Below, one piece after another: positions 48,129 through 58,559 of a DNA stretch of 64,000 nt (position 1 is its first letter; each line of letters begins with the position of its first letter). The position numbers and the translations under genes are program-made. Under the pieces are notes generated by a model that was not told where the DNA came from, searched no databases, and saw nothing but the letters and a program-made list of their open reading frames with translations. Source of the DNA: Sipunculus nudus. Lineage: Eukaryota; Annelida; Sipuncula; Golfingiida; Sipunculidae. Location of the stretch: the NCBI GenBank assembly GCA_026874595.1, contig JAPPUL010000095.1, forward strand, positions 1,056,001 to 1,120,000. The letters are read 5' to 3'.

Positions 48129-48235
48129 TTCTAATTACTCCATTTAAGCTTTTTTATCTTAATTTTATCTTCAGCTTTTCATTCTATAAGCTTTTTTTAT
48201 CTTACATTATGACATAATTACTTTTTATAACCTTT

Positions 48236-48511
48236 TTAAAGTCTCCCTTTCTTACTGCCACTGTGACTCTTAAATGTCCTGGTAGGCGCAAACTCGCCAA
48301 GCTTATGTCCTACAAGCCCTTCTGATATGAATACTGGGATGAAGCTCTTTCCATTATATACGTTTATTGTATAGCCAATCATGTCTGGAATTATTGTTGA
48401 GCTTCGAGACCACGTTTTAATCGGCTTTTTTTTACCCTCTCCTAGACTCTTTGTTATTTTCTTATACAAACTCTTGCTTACAAATGGGCCTTTCTTTAGC
48501 GATCTTGCCAT
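48236..48511 (-). CDS. rpsS: Ribosomal protein S19
   Basis: 91 residues. Seen: [70 protein letters not shown]. Normal length. Confidence 0.97.
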   Translation of the reverse strand: MARSLKKGPFVSKSLYKKITKSLGEGKKKPIKTWSRSSTIIPDMIGYTINVYNGKSFIPVFISEGLVGHKLGEFAPTRTFKSHSGSKKGRL

Positions 48512-48590
48512 ATCTCTTTAAAACCTTTTATATTCAAATATAATTTATTTATTGTACTTTTCTTACTTTTATAATCTCTTATCATCTTTT

Positions 48591-49427
48591 CTACTTCTTC
48601 TTCGCCTTCCTTTTCGTTACTATGAATCTATTTGATGCCTTTTTCTTCTTCCTCGTCTTATACCCCTTAGTAGGCTTCCCCCAAGGACTTACAGGATGAC
48701 GGCCTCCCGATGTCTTCCCCTCTCCTCCTCCGTGCGGATGATCTACCGGATTCATTGCAACACCACGTACCTTTGAACGCTTCCCAAGCCAGCGACTCTT
48801 TCCTGCTTTCCCATAGGAGATGTTTTCATGATTTATGTTACCAACTTGCCCTACTGTTGCCATGCACATATTGTATATTCGTCTTACCTCTCCTGATGGC
48901 AATTTCAGGCTACAGTAATCTCCTTCTTTGGCTGATAACTGCGCATATGATCCGGCTGACCTTGCAAGTTGTCCACCTTTCTTTGGATACAATTCTATAT
49001 TATGTACTATTGCCCCAAGAGGAATGTCTTTTAAGGGTAATGAGTTCCCTACTGTTGCTTTTATTCCTGTCCCTGACATAATTATCATCCCAACTTTTAA
49101 CTTATCAGGGGCTAATATATAACGCTTTTCTCCATCTTTATAGTGCAAAAGCGCTATACGACTACTTCGATTTGGATCGTATTCTATACTTGCGACCTTT
49201 GCTTCTTTGTTGTATTTATCTCTGCGGAAGTCTATTATCCTATATTTCCTTTTATGCCCTCCCCCGCGCCTCCGAACACTTATTCTGCCTTTAGCTCCTC
49301 GCCCCGCTTTCTTGCTTAGTCCCTTTGAAAGCCCTTTTAGAGGCTTTTCTTTAGTTAGCTCTTCAAAAGTTGAGACGCTCTTAAATCTTTGCGAAGATGT
49401 TGTTGGCTTTGATTTTCTTATTCCCAT
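48591..49427 (-). CDS. rplB: Ribosomal protein L2
   Basis: 278 residues. Core large-subunit protein at the peptidyl-transferase region. Seen: [69 protein letters not shown], and [41 protein letters not shown]. Normal length with an ordinary core. Confidence 0.98.
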   Translation of the reverse strand: MGIRKSKPTTSSQRFKSVSTFEELTKEKPLKGLSKGLSKKAGRGAKGRISVRRRGGGHKRKYRIIDFRRDKYNKEAKVASIEYDPNRSSRIALLHYKDGEKRYILAPDKLKVGMIIMSGTGIKATVGNSLPLKDIPLGAIVHNIELYPKKGGQLARSAGSYAQLSAKEGDYCSLKLPSGEVRRIYNMCMATVGQVGNINHENISYGKAGKSRWLGKRSKVRGVAMNPVDHPHGGGEGKTSGGRHPVSPWGKPTKGYKTRKKKKASNRFIVTKRKAKKK

Positions 49428-49439
49428 CTATTTTATCCT

Positions 49440-49727
49440 TTATACCCCTTCGTAAAATTCTAGCGCTTGTCCTGTCAAAAGAGTTATTATTGCTTTCTTA
49501 TGACCCGAACCATAACTCGTTCCATAACGTGTACGACGCTTCTTCCCTCTCTTGTTTAGTATCTTACAACTTGTTACTTTTACATTAAACTTAGTCTCAA
49601 AAAGCTTTTTTAACATTACCTTATTTGTACTTTTATGCACTTCAAAGCAATATTTATTTTCTGTGTCTCGCAGCAAGGTACTCTTTTCTGTTATTAATGG
49701 CTTTAGTATTAACCCGTTTTTATCCAT
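49440..49727 (-). CDS. rplW: Ribosomal protein L23
   Basis: 95 residues. Tunnel-exit protein, docking site for trigger factor and SRP. Seen: LKPLITEKSTLLRDTENKYCFEVHKSTNKVMLKKLFETKFNVKV and a shortened C-terminus, GKKRRTRYGTSYGSGHKKAIITLLTGQALEFYEG. Normal. Confidence 0.96.
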   Translation of the reverse strand: MDKNGLILKPLITEKSTLLRDTENKYCFEVHKSTNKVMLKKLFETKFNVKVTSCKILNKRGKKRRTRYGTSYGSGHKKAIITLLTGQALEFYEGV

Positions 49728-49799
49728 AGCTTGTTTTTAATCCTCTTTTTAGCATTTCTTTCATCTATATCAATCCTATATAACATCTATATAATTTAT

Positions 49800-50723
49800 T
49801 TAGCTATACATCTTTTCAAGCCCTTCTAAAGCTCGTTTATCAATAAGTACTTCATGTGCATAAAATATGTCAAGAACGTTTAATCTTTTATAAATTAGAT
49901 ACTTTATCCAAGGTATATTCTTTGTACTGCGCTTTAATTCAACGTTTTCATCGTCTGTTATCACAAGCAGCCTATAGCCTCTTAAGCTCTTCTTTAAGCG
50001 AGAGCCTTTAAGATTACTTTCACTCTCTTTTTTCAGCAAGCTCATGTCGTATAACACTTTGAAAGCTTCTTTGCTCTTTCCGCTAATATTTAGCTCTTGT
50101 GCTACACGTAGCCTGCCTTCCATAAGCTTCTTATTTAATACCGACACTATCGAAAGCCTTTTCACCTTCTTAGGTAAGCGGTAACTATAATCTCTTGGCA
50201 ATGGGCCAAATGTTACCCCGCCACCACGCCATATAGGACTTTTGACAGAACCTGCACGCGCCCGCCCTGTCCCCTTCTGCTTCCATGGCTTCCTTGTACT
50301 GCCACGCACGTGCCCGCGCTCTTTTGTACAGGCTGTCCCAAGACGCCTATTTGCACGCTCGTTATGTATTGCTTGTTCCAATACGTCAATATTTGGCTCG
50401 GCGCTAAATAACTTTCCCCGCGGCTTTAACTTCTCAACTCCAACCCCATCTGCTCCTATTACTTCAAGCTCTTTTACAATTTCTGCACCCTCTGCATCCT
50501 CTGCACCCTCTGCATCCTCTGCATCCTCTGCACCCTCTGCACCCTCTGCATCCTCTGCATCCTCTGCACCCTCTGCACCCTTAGTATGAGACTTCTCTTT
50601 ACCCCTTTCTCCCCCTTCCCCTCCTTTAGCTGCCTGCTCCTCCTCTTTGCCTCCGTTCTCTTTGTCTCCGTTCTCTTTGTCTTCCCCTTTGTACGTCTCT
50701 TTGTCTTCCCCTTTGTCACCCAT
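49800..50723 (-). CDS. rplD: Ribosomal protein L4 with acidic low-complexity N-terminal extension
   Basis: 307 residues; L4 is normally about 205. The core from about residue 82 has NERANRRLGTACTKERGHVRGSTRKPWKQKGTGRARAGSVKSPIWRGGGVTFGP and the C-terminal domain with TDDENVELKRSTKNI. Residues 1-48 are Gly/Glu/Lys-rich, and 49-81 are a run of GAE and DAE tripeptides. In E. coli L4 also regulates transcription and translation of the S10 operon; the extension precedes the part that does this. GAGAGCAAATCATG gives an acceptable SD. Confidence 0.94.
   Translation of the reverse strand: MGDKGEDKETYKGEDKENGDKENGGKEEEQAAKGGEGGERGKEKSHTKGAEGAEDAEDAEGAEGAEDAEDAEGAEDAEGAEIVKELEVIGADGVGVEKLKPRGKLFSAEPNIDVLEQAIHNERANRRLGTACTKERGHVRGSTRKPWKQKGTGRARAGSVKSPIWRGGGVTFGPLPRDYSYRLPKKVKRLSIVSVLNKKLMEGRLRVAQELNISGKSKEAFKVLYDMSLLKKESESNLKGSRLKKSLRGYRLLVITDDENVELKRSTKNIPWIKYLIYKRLNVLDIFYAHEVLIDKRALEGLEKMYS
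50481..50579 (-). repeat. In-frame 9-nt tandem repeats in rplD
   Basis: About eleven copies of a 9-nt unit (encoding GAE or DAE) that differ by one base. The period is a multiple of three. It makes the acidic stretch at residues 49-81 of the L4 extension. Confidence 0.88.
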
Positions 50724-50804
50724 GATTTGCTCTCTTTATTTTATACAATATTATTAACCTTATAACTTGCCTTGTTTATAGCTTGTAGTTTACAACTTGG
50801 TACA

Positions 50805-51449
50805 CTACTTACTCTTTTTTACTGCGCTTTTTATGTATACTAGCCCATTTGATGGGCCGGGTATAGCTCCTTTTACAATTAGTATGTTTTTATCTGCATC
50901 AACTGCAAGAACCTTTAGGTTTTGCACTGTGCGAGCAACGTTCCCCATGCGCCCAGGCAACTTCTTACCTTTAAATACCCTTGACGGATCTGCACATGCT
51001 CCCATTGAGCCAGGCCGCCTGTGATATCTTGACCCGTGTGTTTCAGGACCCCTACTGAAATTATGCCGCTTTATTACACCTTGAAACCCTCGCCCTTTTG
51101 TCTTTGATTGCACGTCTACATAATCTCCAATCGCAAAAATGTCTGCCTTTACAATTGTCCCAACTTCATTCTCGCCAAGCGCATCCATACAGGAAAACTC
51201 CTTTATAAAAGCCTTCGGGTATACCTCAAGCTTATCCCAAAAAACCTTTTTGGCTTTGGTTATACCCTTAAACTTATCCTCGTATCCAAGCGCAACGTTA
51301 AGCCCATCCTTATAATCCTTCTTATATAGCACCGTGCAGGGCCCTGCTTCTAATACCGTTACCGCAACAAGATTATCTTTCTCGTCAAATATCTGATTCA
51401 TCCCAACCTTTCGCCCTATCAAACACAGTCTGTTTTTATTTTTAGCCAT
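50805..51449 (-). CDS. rplC: Ribosomal protein L3
   Basis: 214 residues. Seen: LIGRKVGMNQIFDEKDNLVAVTVLEAGPC, and KGRGFQGVIKRHNFSRGPETHGSRYHRRPGSMGACADPSRVFKGKKLPGRMGN, the central loop reaching the peptidyl-transferase centre, with the Gln of the HemK/PrmB methylation motif (GFQG). Normal length. Confidence 0.97.
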   Translation of the reverse strand: MAKNKNRLCLIGRKVGMNQIFDEKDNLVAVTVLEAGPCTVLYKKDYKDGLNVALGYEDKFKGITKAKKVFWDKLEVYPKAFIKEFSCMDALGENEVGTIVKADIFAIGDYVDVQSKTKGRGFQGVIKRHNFSRGPETHGSRYHRRPGSMGACADPSRVFKGKKLPGRMGNVARTVQNLKVLAVDADKNILIVKGAIPGPSNGLVYIKSAVKKSK

Positions 51450-51490
51450 TTACAAATTCCCGCCTTTTTTATGCTATAGCTACCAATACC

Positions 51491-51796
51491 TTATTGGTTA
51501 ATCTCAACATCCACCCCTGCCGGTATCTCAAGCCTTGTTAACGCTTCTATTGTCTCGTTCGTTGGATTGTGGATGTCTATAAGCCGCTTATGTGTACGCA
51601 TTTCAAACTGCTCCCGCGATTCCTTATTTACATGCGGTGAGCGAAGCACTGTGTACTTGTTTATCTTTGTTGGCAAAGGTATAGGCCCGGATATAACTGC
51701 TCCTATACGCTTTACCGTCTGTGCTATCGCTTTTGCCGACTTGTCTACTAGCCGTCCGTCAAAACTCTTTAACTTTACCCGTATCTTTTGACTCAT
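51491..51796 (-). CDS. rpsJ: Ribosomal protein S10 (also NusE)
   Basis: 101 residues. Seen: [40 protein letters not shown] and the loop [15 protein letters not shown]. Also a transcription antitermination factor with NusB. Follows tuf directly, as in genomes where the str and S10 operons are fused. Confidence 0.98.
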   Translation of the reverse strand: MSQKIRVKLKSFDGRLVDKSAKAIAQTVKRIGAVISGPIPLPTKINKYTVLRSPHVNKESREQFEMRTHKRLIDIHNPTNETIEALTRLEIPAGVDVEINQ

Positions 51797-51873
51797 TCCT
51801 CTTTGCCCTGTTTTCCCTATTTTCCTTGTTTTTTCTTAGCTTTGAAAAGCTTTACACTTCTTATTCCTAACTC

Positions 51874-53079
51874 TTATTCTATAACTTCTGTCACTGTGCC
51901 TGCTCCAACTGTCCTGCCACCTTCACGTATTGCAAACTTTAATCCCTGATTCATTGCTATTGTGCTTATTAAATCAACCTCAAGCGATACATTGTCTCCA
52001 GGCATTACCATCTCAACACCTTTAGATAGGGTTACGTTGCCTGTTACATCTGTTGTCCTGAAATATAACTGCGGCCTGTAACCATTAAAAAATGGAGTAT
52101 GGCGGCCCCCTTCATCTTTTGTTAATATATATACTTGTGCTTTGAATTTCTTGTGCGGGGTTATTGAGCCCGGAGCCGCTAAAACTTGTCCACGCTCTAT
52201 CCCTTTCCTATCTATTCCTCTAAGCAAAAGCCCTACGTTATCTCCTGCTTCACCGCTGTCCAAAAGCTTACGGAACATCTCAACCCCTGTTACCGTCGTC
52301 TTGACAGTTTCTCGTATGCCCACCATCTCAACCTCTTCTCCCACCTTTACCTTGCCTTGCTCAATCCGACCTGTTGCAACCGTTCCGCGTCCCGTTATGC
52401 TAAATACATCTTCAACAGGCATTAGAAACGCTTTATCTATTGCTCGCTCGGGAAGAGGGATATATTCATCTACTTTAGCCAGAAGCTCTTTAACCGGATT
52501 ATATGCTTCATCGTCCGCACTTTTGCCTTCCATACATGCATCAAGCGCTTGCTTTGCTGAACCGCGTATTATAGGTATCTCGTCTCCAGGAAAATTATAC
52601 TCCTTTAAAAGCTCACGTACCTCCTCTTCTATTAGCTCTATTAGCTCAGGATCATCTACCATGTCTACTTTATTCAAAAATACCACTATAGACGGTACTC
52701 CTACCTGTCTTGCAAGCAATATGTGTTCTCGTGTTTGTGGCATAGGCCCATCTGCTGCACTAACTACCAATATCGCACCATCCATTTGGGCTGCTCCCGT
52801 AATCATGTTCTTTACGTAATCTGCATGCCCTGGACAGTCTACGTGGGCATAGTGCCTGTTAGACGTTTCGTACTCTACATGCTGTGTCGCTATGGTTATT
52901 CCCCTTGCCTTCTCCTCAGGCGCATTGTCTATCTCATCAAATTTCTTTGCATCTGCCATTCCTAATAATGCAGATATTTGCGTTATGGCCGCAGTAAGAG
53001 TTGTCTTACCATGGTCAACATGTCCTATCGTCCCTACATTAACATGAGGTTTTGTCCTCTCAAACTTTTCTTTAGCCAT
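51874..53079 (-). CDS. tuf: Translation elongation factor Tu
   Basis: 401 residues. Delivers aminoacyl-tRNA to the A site. G1 GHVDHGKTT, switch [14 protein letters not shown], then domains II and III with [17 protein letters not shown] and the end [20 protein letters not shown]. Length slightly above E. coli. Isoleucine is almost always ATA in the first 100 codons. Only one tuf copy is in this window. Confidence 0.99.
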   Translation of the reverse strand: MAKEKFERTKPHVNVGTIGHVDHGKTTLTAAITQISALLGMADAKKFDEIDNAPEEKARGITIATQHVEYETSNRHYAHVDCPGHADYVKNMITGAAQMDGAILVVSAADGPMPQTREHILLARQVGVPSIVVFLNKVDMVDDPELIELIEEEVRELLKEYNFPGDEIPIIRGSAKQALDACMEGKSADDEAYNPVKELLAKVDEYIPLPERAIDKAFLMPVEDVFSITGRGTVATGRIEQGKVKVGEEVEMVGIRETVKTTVTGVEMFRKLLDSGEAGDNVGLLLRGIDRKGIERGQVLAAPGSITPHKKFKAQVYILTKDEGGRHTPFFNGYRPQLYFRTTDVTGNVTLSKGVEMVMPGDNVSLEVDLISTIAMNQGLKFAIREGGRTVGAGTVTEVIE

Positions 53080-53176
53080 TTTTATCCCTTAGGCCTCCAT
53101 ACAAATACATATTTATATTTTTATTTTTTATCTTTAATTTTTATTAAATCCTCTCCGCTTAACTCTAACACATTTA

Positions 53177-55258
53177 TTAGCTCTTTGCCTTCTCTATAGC
53201 CTCTTCTGCCATGCTTTTAGGGAGCTTATCATAATGAGAATACTGCATACTGTAATTTGCCCTCCCTTGAGTCTTTGATCGCAAATCTGTGGCATAGCCA
53301 AACATCTCCGCCAAAGGAACCTCCGCATTTATAACCTTACTGCCGCTTTTATCCTCTATACCAACCACCTTCCCCCGCCTTGAGCTTATATCTCCTATGA
53401 CATCTCCCATATAAGCTTCTGGAGATACCACCTGTAACGACATAATCGGCTCAAGTATCACAGGCGAACATTTCATAACTCCATCCTTCAGCGCAATTGA
53501 ACCTGCTACCTTAAATGCCATCTCGTTTGAATCTACATCATGATATGACCCATCATATATATTAACCTTTATATCTACTATTGGATACCCTGCAAGCACT
53601 CCCATATTCATAGCCTCCAATACCCCCTTCTCAACTGCAGGTATGTATTCCTTCGGAACACGACCCCCTACAACGCTATTTTCAAATACAAAACCCTTCC
53701 CTATCCCAGATGGCTCAAGCTTTAACATTACATGCCCATATTGTCCACGGCCGCCGCTTTGCTTTATATATTTACCTTCAACCTCAGCCGAGCCCGTTAT
53801 CGTTTCCCTATATGCAACTTGGGGCTTGCCTATGTTTGCTGCAACTTTGAACTCCCTTAGCATCCTATCTACTATTATCTCTAAGTGCAATTCTCCCATC
53901 CCTGATATTATTGTCTGCCCACTCTCTTCATCTGTACGCACTTTGAATGTAGGATCCTCTTCTGCAAGCCTTTGTAAGGCTATGGACATCTTGTCGTTGT
54001 CATCCCGTGTCTTCGGTTCTACCGCAACTGATATCACAGGATCAGGAAAAGACATCGCCTCAAGCACTATAGGATCCTCTTCGTCGCATAATGTGTCGCC
54101 TGTTGTCGTGTCCTTAAGCCCTACCGCCGCCGCTATGTCCCCCGCATACACCACAGGCACCTCCTCTCTACGATTTGCGTGCATCATTAGTATTCGCCCC
54201 ACTCGCTCCTTTCTATCCTTAACGCTGTTTTTTACATATGAACCCGATTTAAGAGTCCCTGAGTATACCCTGAAAAATGTAAGCTTACCAACGTAGGGAT
54301 CACTCATTATTTTAAACGCCAAAGCTGAAAAAGATTCCTTATCATCTGATTGCCGCTCTGCCTGCTGTGCGTTCGGCAAAAGCCCTTTAATTGCAGGTAC
54401 GTCAATTGGTGAGGGCAAATATGATATCACTGCATCAAGCAGCGGCTGGACCCCTTTGTTCTTGAACGCTGTCCCGCACAAAACAGGAAAAAAATGTGTC
54501 CCTATTGCACCCTTACGCAGCAACCTTACTATCTCTTCCTCACCTATCTCTTTCCCTTCAAGATATTTATCCATAACAGCATCGTCAAGCTCGCTTATTG
54601 CTTCCAAAAGATTTTGTCTATACTCTTCTACTTCGCTCATATCTATATCTAATTCCTCAAGCGGAACCTCTTTATAATTTGCTCCCAGATCCTCACTCTC
54701 CCACAAAAGACCCTTCAGCTTTATTAAATCTATTATCCCTTTAAAGTTATTCTCAACGCCTATCGGAAGCTGAATCGGAACAACTGCTGCCCCAAGCTTT
54801 TCCTTAATCGATTCTATTGATGCAAAATAATCCGCCCCCACCCTGTCCATCTTGTTTATAAACACTAGCCGCGGAATCGAATAATTATTTGCCTGCCGCC
54901 ATACTGTCTCACTTTGTGGCTCAACACCGCTTACTGCATCAAATACCGCTACAGAACTGTCTAATACCCGTAAAGACCTTTCTACCTCTACTGTGAAATC
55001 TACGTGCCCTGGTGTGTCTATTATATTTATTCTATGACCATTCCACACGCATGTTGTAGCCGCACTCGTTATTGTTATCCCGCGTTCCTTCTCTTGTTCC
55101 ATCCAATCCATTTCTGCTGCCCCGTCATGCACTTCCCCTATCTTATGGGTTTTGCCTGTATAATACAATATTCTCTCTGTTGTTGTCGTCTTCCCTGCAT
55201 CTATATGTGCCATTATACCTATGTTTCTAGTTTTTTCAAGCGGAAATTCCCTTGACAC
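53177..55258 (-). CDS. fusA: Translation elongation factor G
   Basis: 693 residues. Ribosomal translocase. G1 [36 protein letters not shown], then domain II, III ([14 protein letters not shown]), IV and V. All ten isoleucines in the first 120 codons that I read are ATA. Between rpsG and tuf, no insertion. Confidence 0.99.
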   Translation of the reverse strand: MSREFPLEKTRNIGIMAHIDAGKTTTTERILYYTGKTHKIGEVHDGAAEMDWMEQEKERGITITSAATTCVWNGHRINIIDTPGHVDFTVEVERSLRVLDSSVAVFDAVSGVEPQSETVWRQANNYSIPRLVFINKMDRVGADYFASIESIKEKLGAAVVPIQLPIGVENNFKGIIDLIKLKGLLWESEDLGANYKEVPLEELDIDMSEVEEYRQNLLEAISELDDAVMDKYLEGKEIGEEEIVRLLRKGAIGTHFFPVLCGTAFKNKGVQPLLDAVISYLPSPIDVPAIKGLLPNAQQAERQSDDKESFSALAFKIMSDPYVGKLTFFRVYSGTLKSGSYVKNSVKDRKERVGRILMMHANRREEVPVVYAGDIAAAVGLKDTTTGDTLCDEEDPIVLEAMSFPDPVISVAVEPKTRDDNDKMSIALQRLAEEDPTFKVRTDEESGQTIISGMGELHLEIIVDRMLREFKVAANIGKPQVAYRETITGSAEVEGKYIKQSGGRGQYGHVMLKLEPSGIGKGFVFENSVVGGRVPKEYIPAVEKGVLEAMNMGVLAGYPIVDIKVNIYDGSYHDVDSNEMAFKVAGSIALKDGVMKCSPVILEPIMSLQVVSPEAYMGDVIGDISSRRGKVVGIEDKSGSKVINAEVPLAEMFGYATDLRSKTQGRANYSMQYSHYDKLPKSMAEEAIEKAKS

Positions 55259-55422
55259 TCTGTCCTCCTAATTTGCTGGCTATTCTTCACTAACATAGTT
55301 TCAACTACTCTATTTAACCTTATATCTTATTGCTCTTTAATTATCCTACCAATACATCCTTTCAAAACAGCTAATGCAAACCATCTTCACCTCCTGTCTT
55401 CTCCCTCTACCATTTGAAATCG

Positions 55423-55896
55423 CTACCATTTGAAATGGGCAAATGCTTTGTTCGCTTCTGCTGTCTTGTGCGCCTCTTCTTTCTTCCGTATCGTCTTCCC
55501 AGTCTTATTATATACGTCTAACATTTCGTTTGCAAGCTTGCTTGTCATGCTGTGTTCTGATCGCCCTCGGGCCATCGAAACTAGCCACCTTATCGCAAGT
55601 GAATCTTGACGCGCAGGACGTACCTCTACAGGTACTTGATAAGTTGCTCCGCCTATCTTGCGGGGCTTTACTTCTATCTGAGGACGAGCATTGTCAAGTA
55701 CTTTATTGAAAAAGTCAAGCTCTCCCAGGTTAACCTTACCTGCTGCCTCTCCAAGCGCTTTATACACTATCCGCTCGGATAAACTCTTTTTGCCACCAAG
55801 CATTACTTTATTAATAAGCTTGCTTATTAATAAATTGTTATACACAGGATCTGCTGTCTCAGCCCGTTTCTTTAACACTTTCTTTTGTCTACTCAT
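55423..55896 (-). CDS. rpsG: Ribosomal protein S7
   Basis: 157 residues. Small-subunit head assembly protein, also the str-operon translational repressor in E. coli. Seen: YNNLLISKLINKVMLGGKKSLSERIVYKAL, VEVRPARQDSLAIRWLVSMARGRSEHSMTSKLANEMLD, and the K-rich end. Normal length. Confidence 0.97.
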   Translation of the reverse strand: MSRQKKVLKKRAETADPVYNNLLISKLINKVMLGGKKSLSERIVYKALGEAAGKVNLGELDFFNKVLDNARPQIEVKPRKIGGATYQVPVEVRPARQDSLAIRWLVSMARGRSEHSMTSKLANEMLDVYNKTGKTIRKKEEAHKTAEANKAFAHFKW

Positions 55897-55978
55897 TGCA
55901 TTTATACCACATCTTTATCATTAATCTTTATCATTTCAAACGCCCTATTCTAGGCTTTCTTATCCTTTAATCTTATCC

Positions 55979-56056
55979 TTTTGTCCTGCCCTTTTGTCCT
56001 GCCCTTTTGTCCTGCCCTTTTGTCCTGCCCTTTTGTCCTGCCCTTTTGTCCTGCCC
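55979..56056 (-). repeat. Six exact 13-nt tandem copies in the rpsL-rpsG spacer
   Basis: Unit ttttgtcctgccc (GGGCAGGACAAAA on the message strand), six copies, reaching the rpsL stop codon. The 13-nt period is not a multiple of three, but the array is not translated. Each copy carries AGGA, an SD-like word, about 85 bases or more before the rpsG start. Confidence 0.92.
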
Positions 56057-56430
56057 TAGGCCTTTGCCTTCTTTGTCCCATAACGTGATCTGCCGCGCTT
56101 TCTATCTGTTACCCCAAATGTATCTCTTGTCCCGCGTACTATATGATATCTAACCCCTGGCAAGTCCTTTACACGTCCACCACGCAATAATACTACCGAG
56201 TGCTCCTGTAAATTGTGCCCTATGCCCGGTATGTATGCTGTTACTTCTATATCGTTTGTAAGCCTAACCCGTGCAACCTTACGTAAGGCTGAGTTCGGCT
56301 TTTTAGGATTAAAGATCATTACACGTGTACAGACCCCTCGTTTTTGTGGCGACCTTTGCAAGGCTGGGGCTGCTGTTTTCTTGACTATCTTTTTACGCCC
56401 ATGTCTTATTAATTGGTTTATTGTTGGCAT
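56056..56430 (-). CDS. rpsL: Ribosomal protein S12
   Basis: 124 residues. Decoding-site protein. Seen: [34 protein letters not shown] (with the Lys mutated in streptomycin resistance, [10 protein letters not shown], unaltered) and [41 protein letters not shown]. First gene of the ribosomal block. Confidence 0.98.
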   Translation of the reverse strand: MPTINQLIRHGRKKIVKKTAAPALQRSPQKRGVCTRVMIFNPKKPNSALRKVARVRLTNDIEVTAYIPGIGHNLQEHSVVLLRGGRVKDLPGVRYHIVRGTRDTFGVTDRKRGRSRYGTKKAKA

Positions 56431-56954
56431 TTAAATTCCTTTCTCTTTATCTTCTCTTTATTTTTTTTCTATTATTCTATTTTTTTAATTTATATAATCT
56501 AATCTGTTTTATACTTTTGATACTCACTCTGAATGCAATGTTTAGCCCACTCCTATAGCACTTATACAGCACTCCCAAGATAGTTTCTTTATTTCCTAGC
56601 TTTGACCTGCATCCGCTGTCGCCGACTTCTCATTTTGTAGTTTTTCACTTTGCAGAATTCACAAGAGGTATCCGCCATTAGTCTAAAAGTAGCACCTAAT
56701 ATAATGAATCAAGGCATAAATGTCTATAACATTAAATAAGTTTTTTTTCACTTTTCACTTTTTTTTTCAGTCATTTATATTTATCTAAATGTCTTGCCCA
56801 TATTAACCCCACTTTCATAAGATAAAACAAAATCATAAAAGCTTAATAAAGCTTAATTACACCCTGTCTCTTTATTCAGTAGCTGTTATTGTAGTTATTA
56901 TTTATTCTATATATCTATTATTCCTTCTATTATTCCTTCTATTATTCCTTAAAA
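56431..56954. other. 524-base region upstream of the str-S10-spc-alpha block
   Basis: Holds the predicted minus-strand promoter at 56698-56726 and about 260 bases of leader. The plus strand is T/C-rich. A 12- to 13-nt repeat (attattcctt units) occupies about 56911-56965. No tRNA or other ncRNA could be recognised. Confidence 0.6.
56698..56726 (-). promoter_or_regulatory. Predicted promoter of the ribosomal block
   Basis: On the minus strand TAGACA (56721-56726), a 17-base spacer and TATATT (56698-56703). Predicted transcription start near 56690 and a 260-base leader to rpsL. No other candidate promoter was found between here and rpsL. Confidence 0.6.
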
Positions 56955-57326
56955 TTATTCCTTAAAATTACCATATTCAAGTATTAAATTATTCACGCTA
57001 TCATCTAAATTATACCCGTTAGTCAAACTCTTTATACGCTGGCATTCTGAATGATTTGTAAGCACCTTCTTGCAATATGCCCTTACTAAATGGTTAGGAT
57101 GTCGCTCTGATGCCAAATAGATCGGAGGGATGCCACTGCCTTTTTCCTCTTTTAATATATGGTCTACGGCATCGCAAACCGCAATGTCATCCTCAAGTAA
57201 AAGCAGATTAACAAGACTTATATAACTGCTTTTGTCCCAATCAAAGGCCGTCTTGCTTATAACTGCTATTATTGTATCCAAAAGACCTGTCAACAAGCTT
57301 GCAAACGTATTCATATCCTCTAACAC
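56955..57326 (-). CDS. Small protein of unknown function
   Basis: 123 residues, helical, with a Cys-containing centre (AVCDAVDHILKEEKGSG). Not recognised; no signal peptide or membrane helix. The repeat at its 3' end continues into the intergenic region. Its place just upstream of the ribosomal block is the only context. Confidence 0.55.
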   Translation of the reverse strand: MLEDMNTFASLLTGLLDTIIAVISKTAFDWDKSSYISLVNLLLLEDDIAVCDAVDHILKEEKGSGIPPIYLASERHPNHLVRAYCKKVLTNHSECQRIKSLTNGYNLDDSVNNLILEYGNFKE

Positions 57327-57403
57327 TTCCCCTTAACTATAAATCAAGTTCCTAAACGATTTAGCGCCTTTTTCTTCTAGCATCATTACTTTAATTACTT
57401 TAA

Positions 57404-58513
57404 TTACTTTTTTAATAACTCTCTTGCCTTAAGATAATGCCTTATCTCTTCTTTGTATGGTGCTTTTTTATATTTCTTTTCAAATATATTTATAAATAGC
57501 TTGTAATACTCTTCTGTCGTTTTGTTATAGCCTCTTTTATCCAATGCAATACTCCCTAGTTTGTATAATATGTATCTATGAGTGCTTTTGTAGGCAATTT
57601 CGTTTTTTAACTTTTCAAGCTTATCTATAGACTCAAGTTCTGAGAGCCTGTCTATTATGAAATTTATATATGGAATTTCTTGCATGCTAACGTCATACTT
57701 TTTTATCAGCTTGTAATAAAGGCTTTTGGCTTCTTTTAGCTTTTTTAGCTTTTCATTAATATAAGCTTTATAAAGTGGTATGTCCCAAGTCTTTAAGGAA
57801 CTTACGTTTTTTATATACGTTTCCCCTCTAATGTAGTTATCATATTCTTTTATATAAAACTGTATTTCGGAAGGAGCAAAGTCTTTAGGGCCTATTAGTA
57901 TTACACTGTCTTTAGCTTTAGTTAAAAGCTCGTCAAAATGCGATAGGGCTTTTTTATACTCTTTGTTTTTTATATATAACTTGCCTATTAGGACCATCGT
58001 AGTGTATTCTAGGGCACTAACAGATTCTTTGGTCTTTTTTGTTGTATAAATAAATCTATGTAGCTTTAAAATAGCATCTTGAATGTTTTTGTTTTGAAAT
58101 GAGTTATATGCAGTTTTATACAAAGGAAAGAAAGCAAAAAGCACCTTGTTATCAGGATAGCTTTTTCTTACAAACTCCTCAGCATCACCAAGATGTTCAA
58201 ATATTCTAAAACCATCAGGTCGAACATAGCCCTTAAGATCGCTTTCTTTTATGTGGTACCAAATGGCTTTAGGGTTAGAAAGACTAACAGATTCATCAAG
58301 TGTAACTATTTTATGTAACTTTATTTTATAAGCTATTTTAGAATTTTCATGAGGAGAAACATAAACAAGTTTGTCATTTACGATAGGAACAGCATAGTAA
58401 GGCTCTTTGTATTCGACAGTATATTTAGCAAGATCTTCCTTTTTGCCACAAGAGGTTAATAAAAAGCTAAGTAAAGGAATAACAGCCAAATACTTAAAAA
58501 AGACACCAAACAA
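57404..58513 (-). CDS. Lipoprotein with SH3-like and TPR-type regions
   Basis: 369 residues. Lipoprotein signal MFGVFFKYLAVIPLLSF with lipobox LTSC (Cys near 22). Residues 40-105 look like an SH3b domain (KLVYVSPHENSKIAYKIKLHKIVTL, ending GYVRPDG). From about 130 on there are TPR-like helices with FFPLYKTAYNSFQ, LYIKNKEYKKALSHFDELLTKA and YYKLFINIFEKKYKKAP. Envelope protein, perhaps an assembly factor. The strand composition changes inside this gene. Confidence 0.8.
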   Translation of the reverse strand: MFGVFFKYLAVIPLLSFLLTSCGKKEDLAKYTVEYKEPYYAVPIVNDKLVYVSPHENSKIAYKIKLHKIVTLDESVSLSNPKAIWYHIKESDLKGYVRPDGFRIFEHLGDAEEFVRKSYPDNKVLFAFFPLYKTAYNSFQNKNIQDAILKLHRFIYTTKKTKESVSALEYTTMVLIGKLYIKNKEYKKALSHFDELLTKAKDSVILIGPKDFAPSEIQFYIKEYDNYIRGETYIKNVSSLKTWDIPLYKAYINEKLKKLKEAKSLYYKLIKKYDVSMQEIPYINFIIDRLSELESIDKLEKLKNEIAYKSTHRYILYKLGSIALDKRGYNKTTEEYYKLFINIFEKKYKKAPYKEEIRHYLKARELLKK

Positions 58514-58559
58514 AGTTCCAAAAGCCCCCAGCTTTGTAAAGTAATCTTAATAACGCAAG

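Noticed and set aside
50242-50589. Plus-strand Ser/Ala/Pro-repeat ORF over rplD
   Set aside because: Complement of the 9-nt repeats in L4; no independent evidence.
56431-56954. tRNA or other structured RNA upstream of rpsL
   Set aside because: I saw no cloverleaf, CCA end or conserved ncRNA core; only a promoter-like pair and T/C-rich leader.
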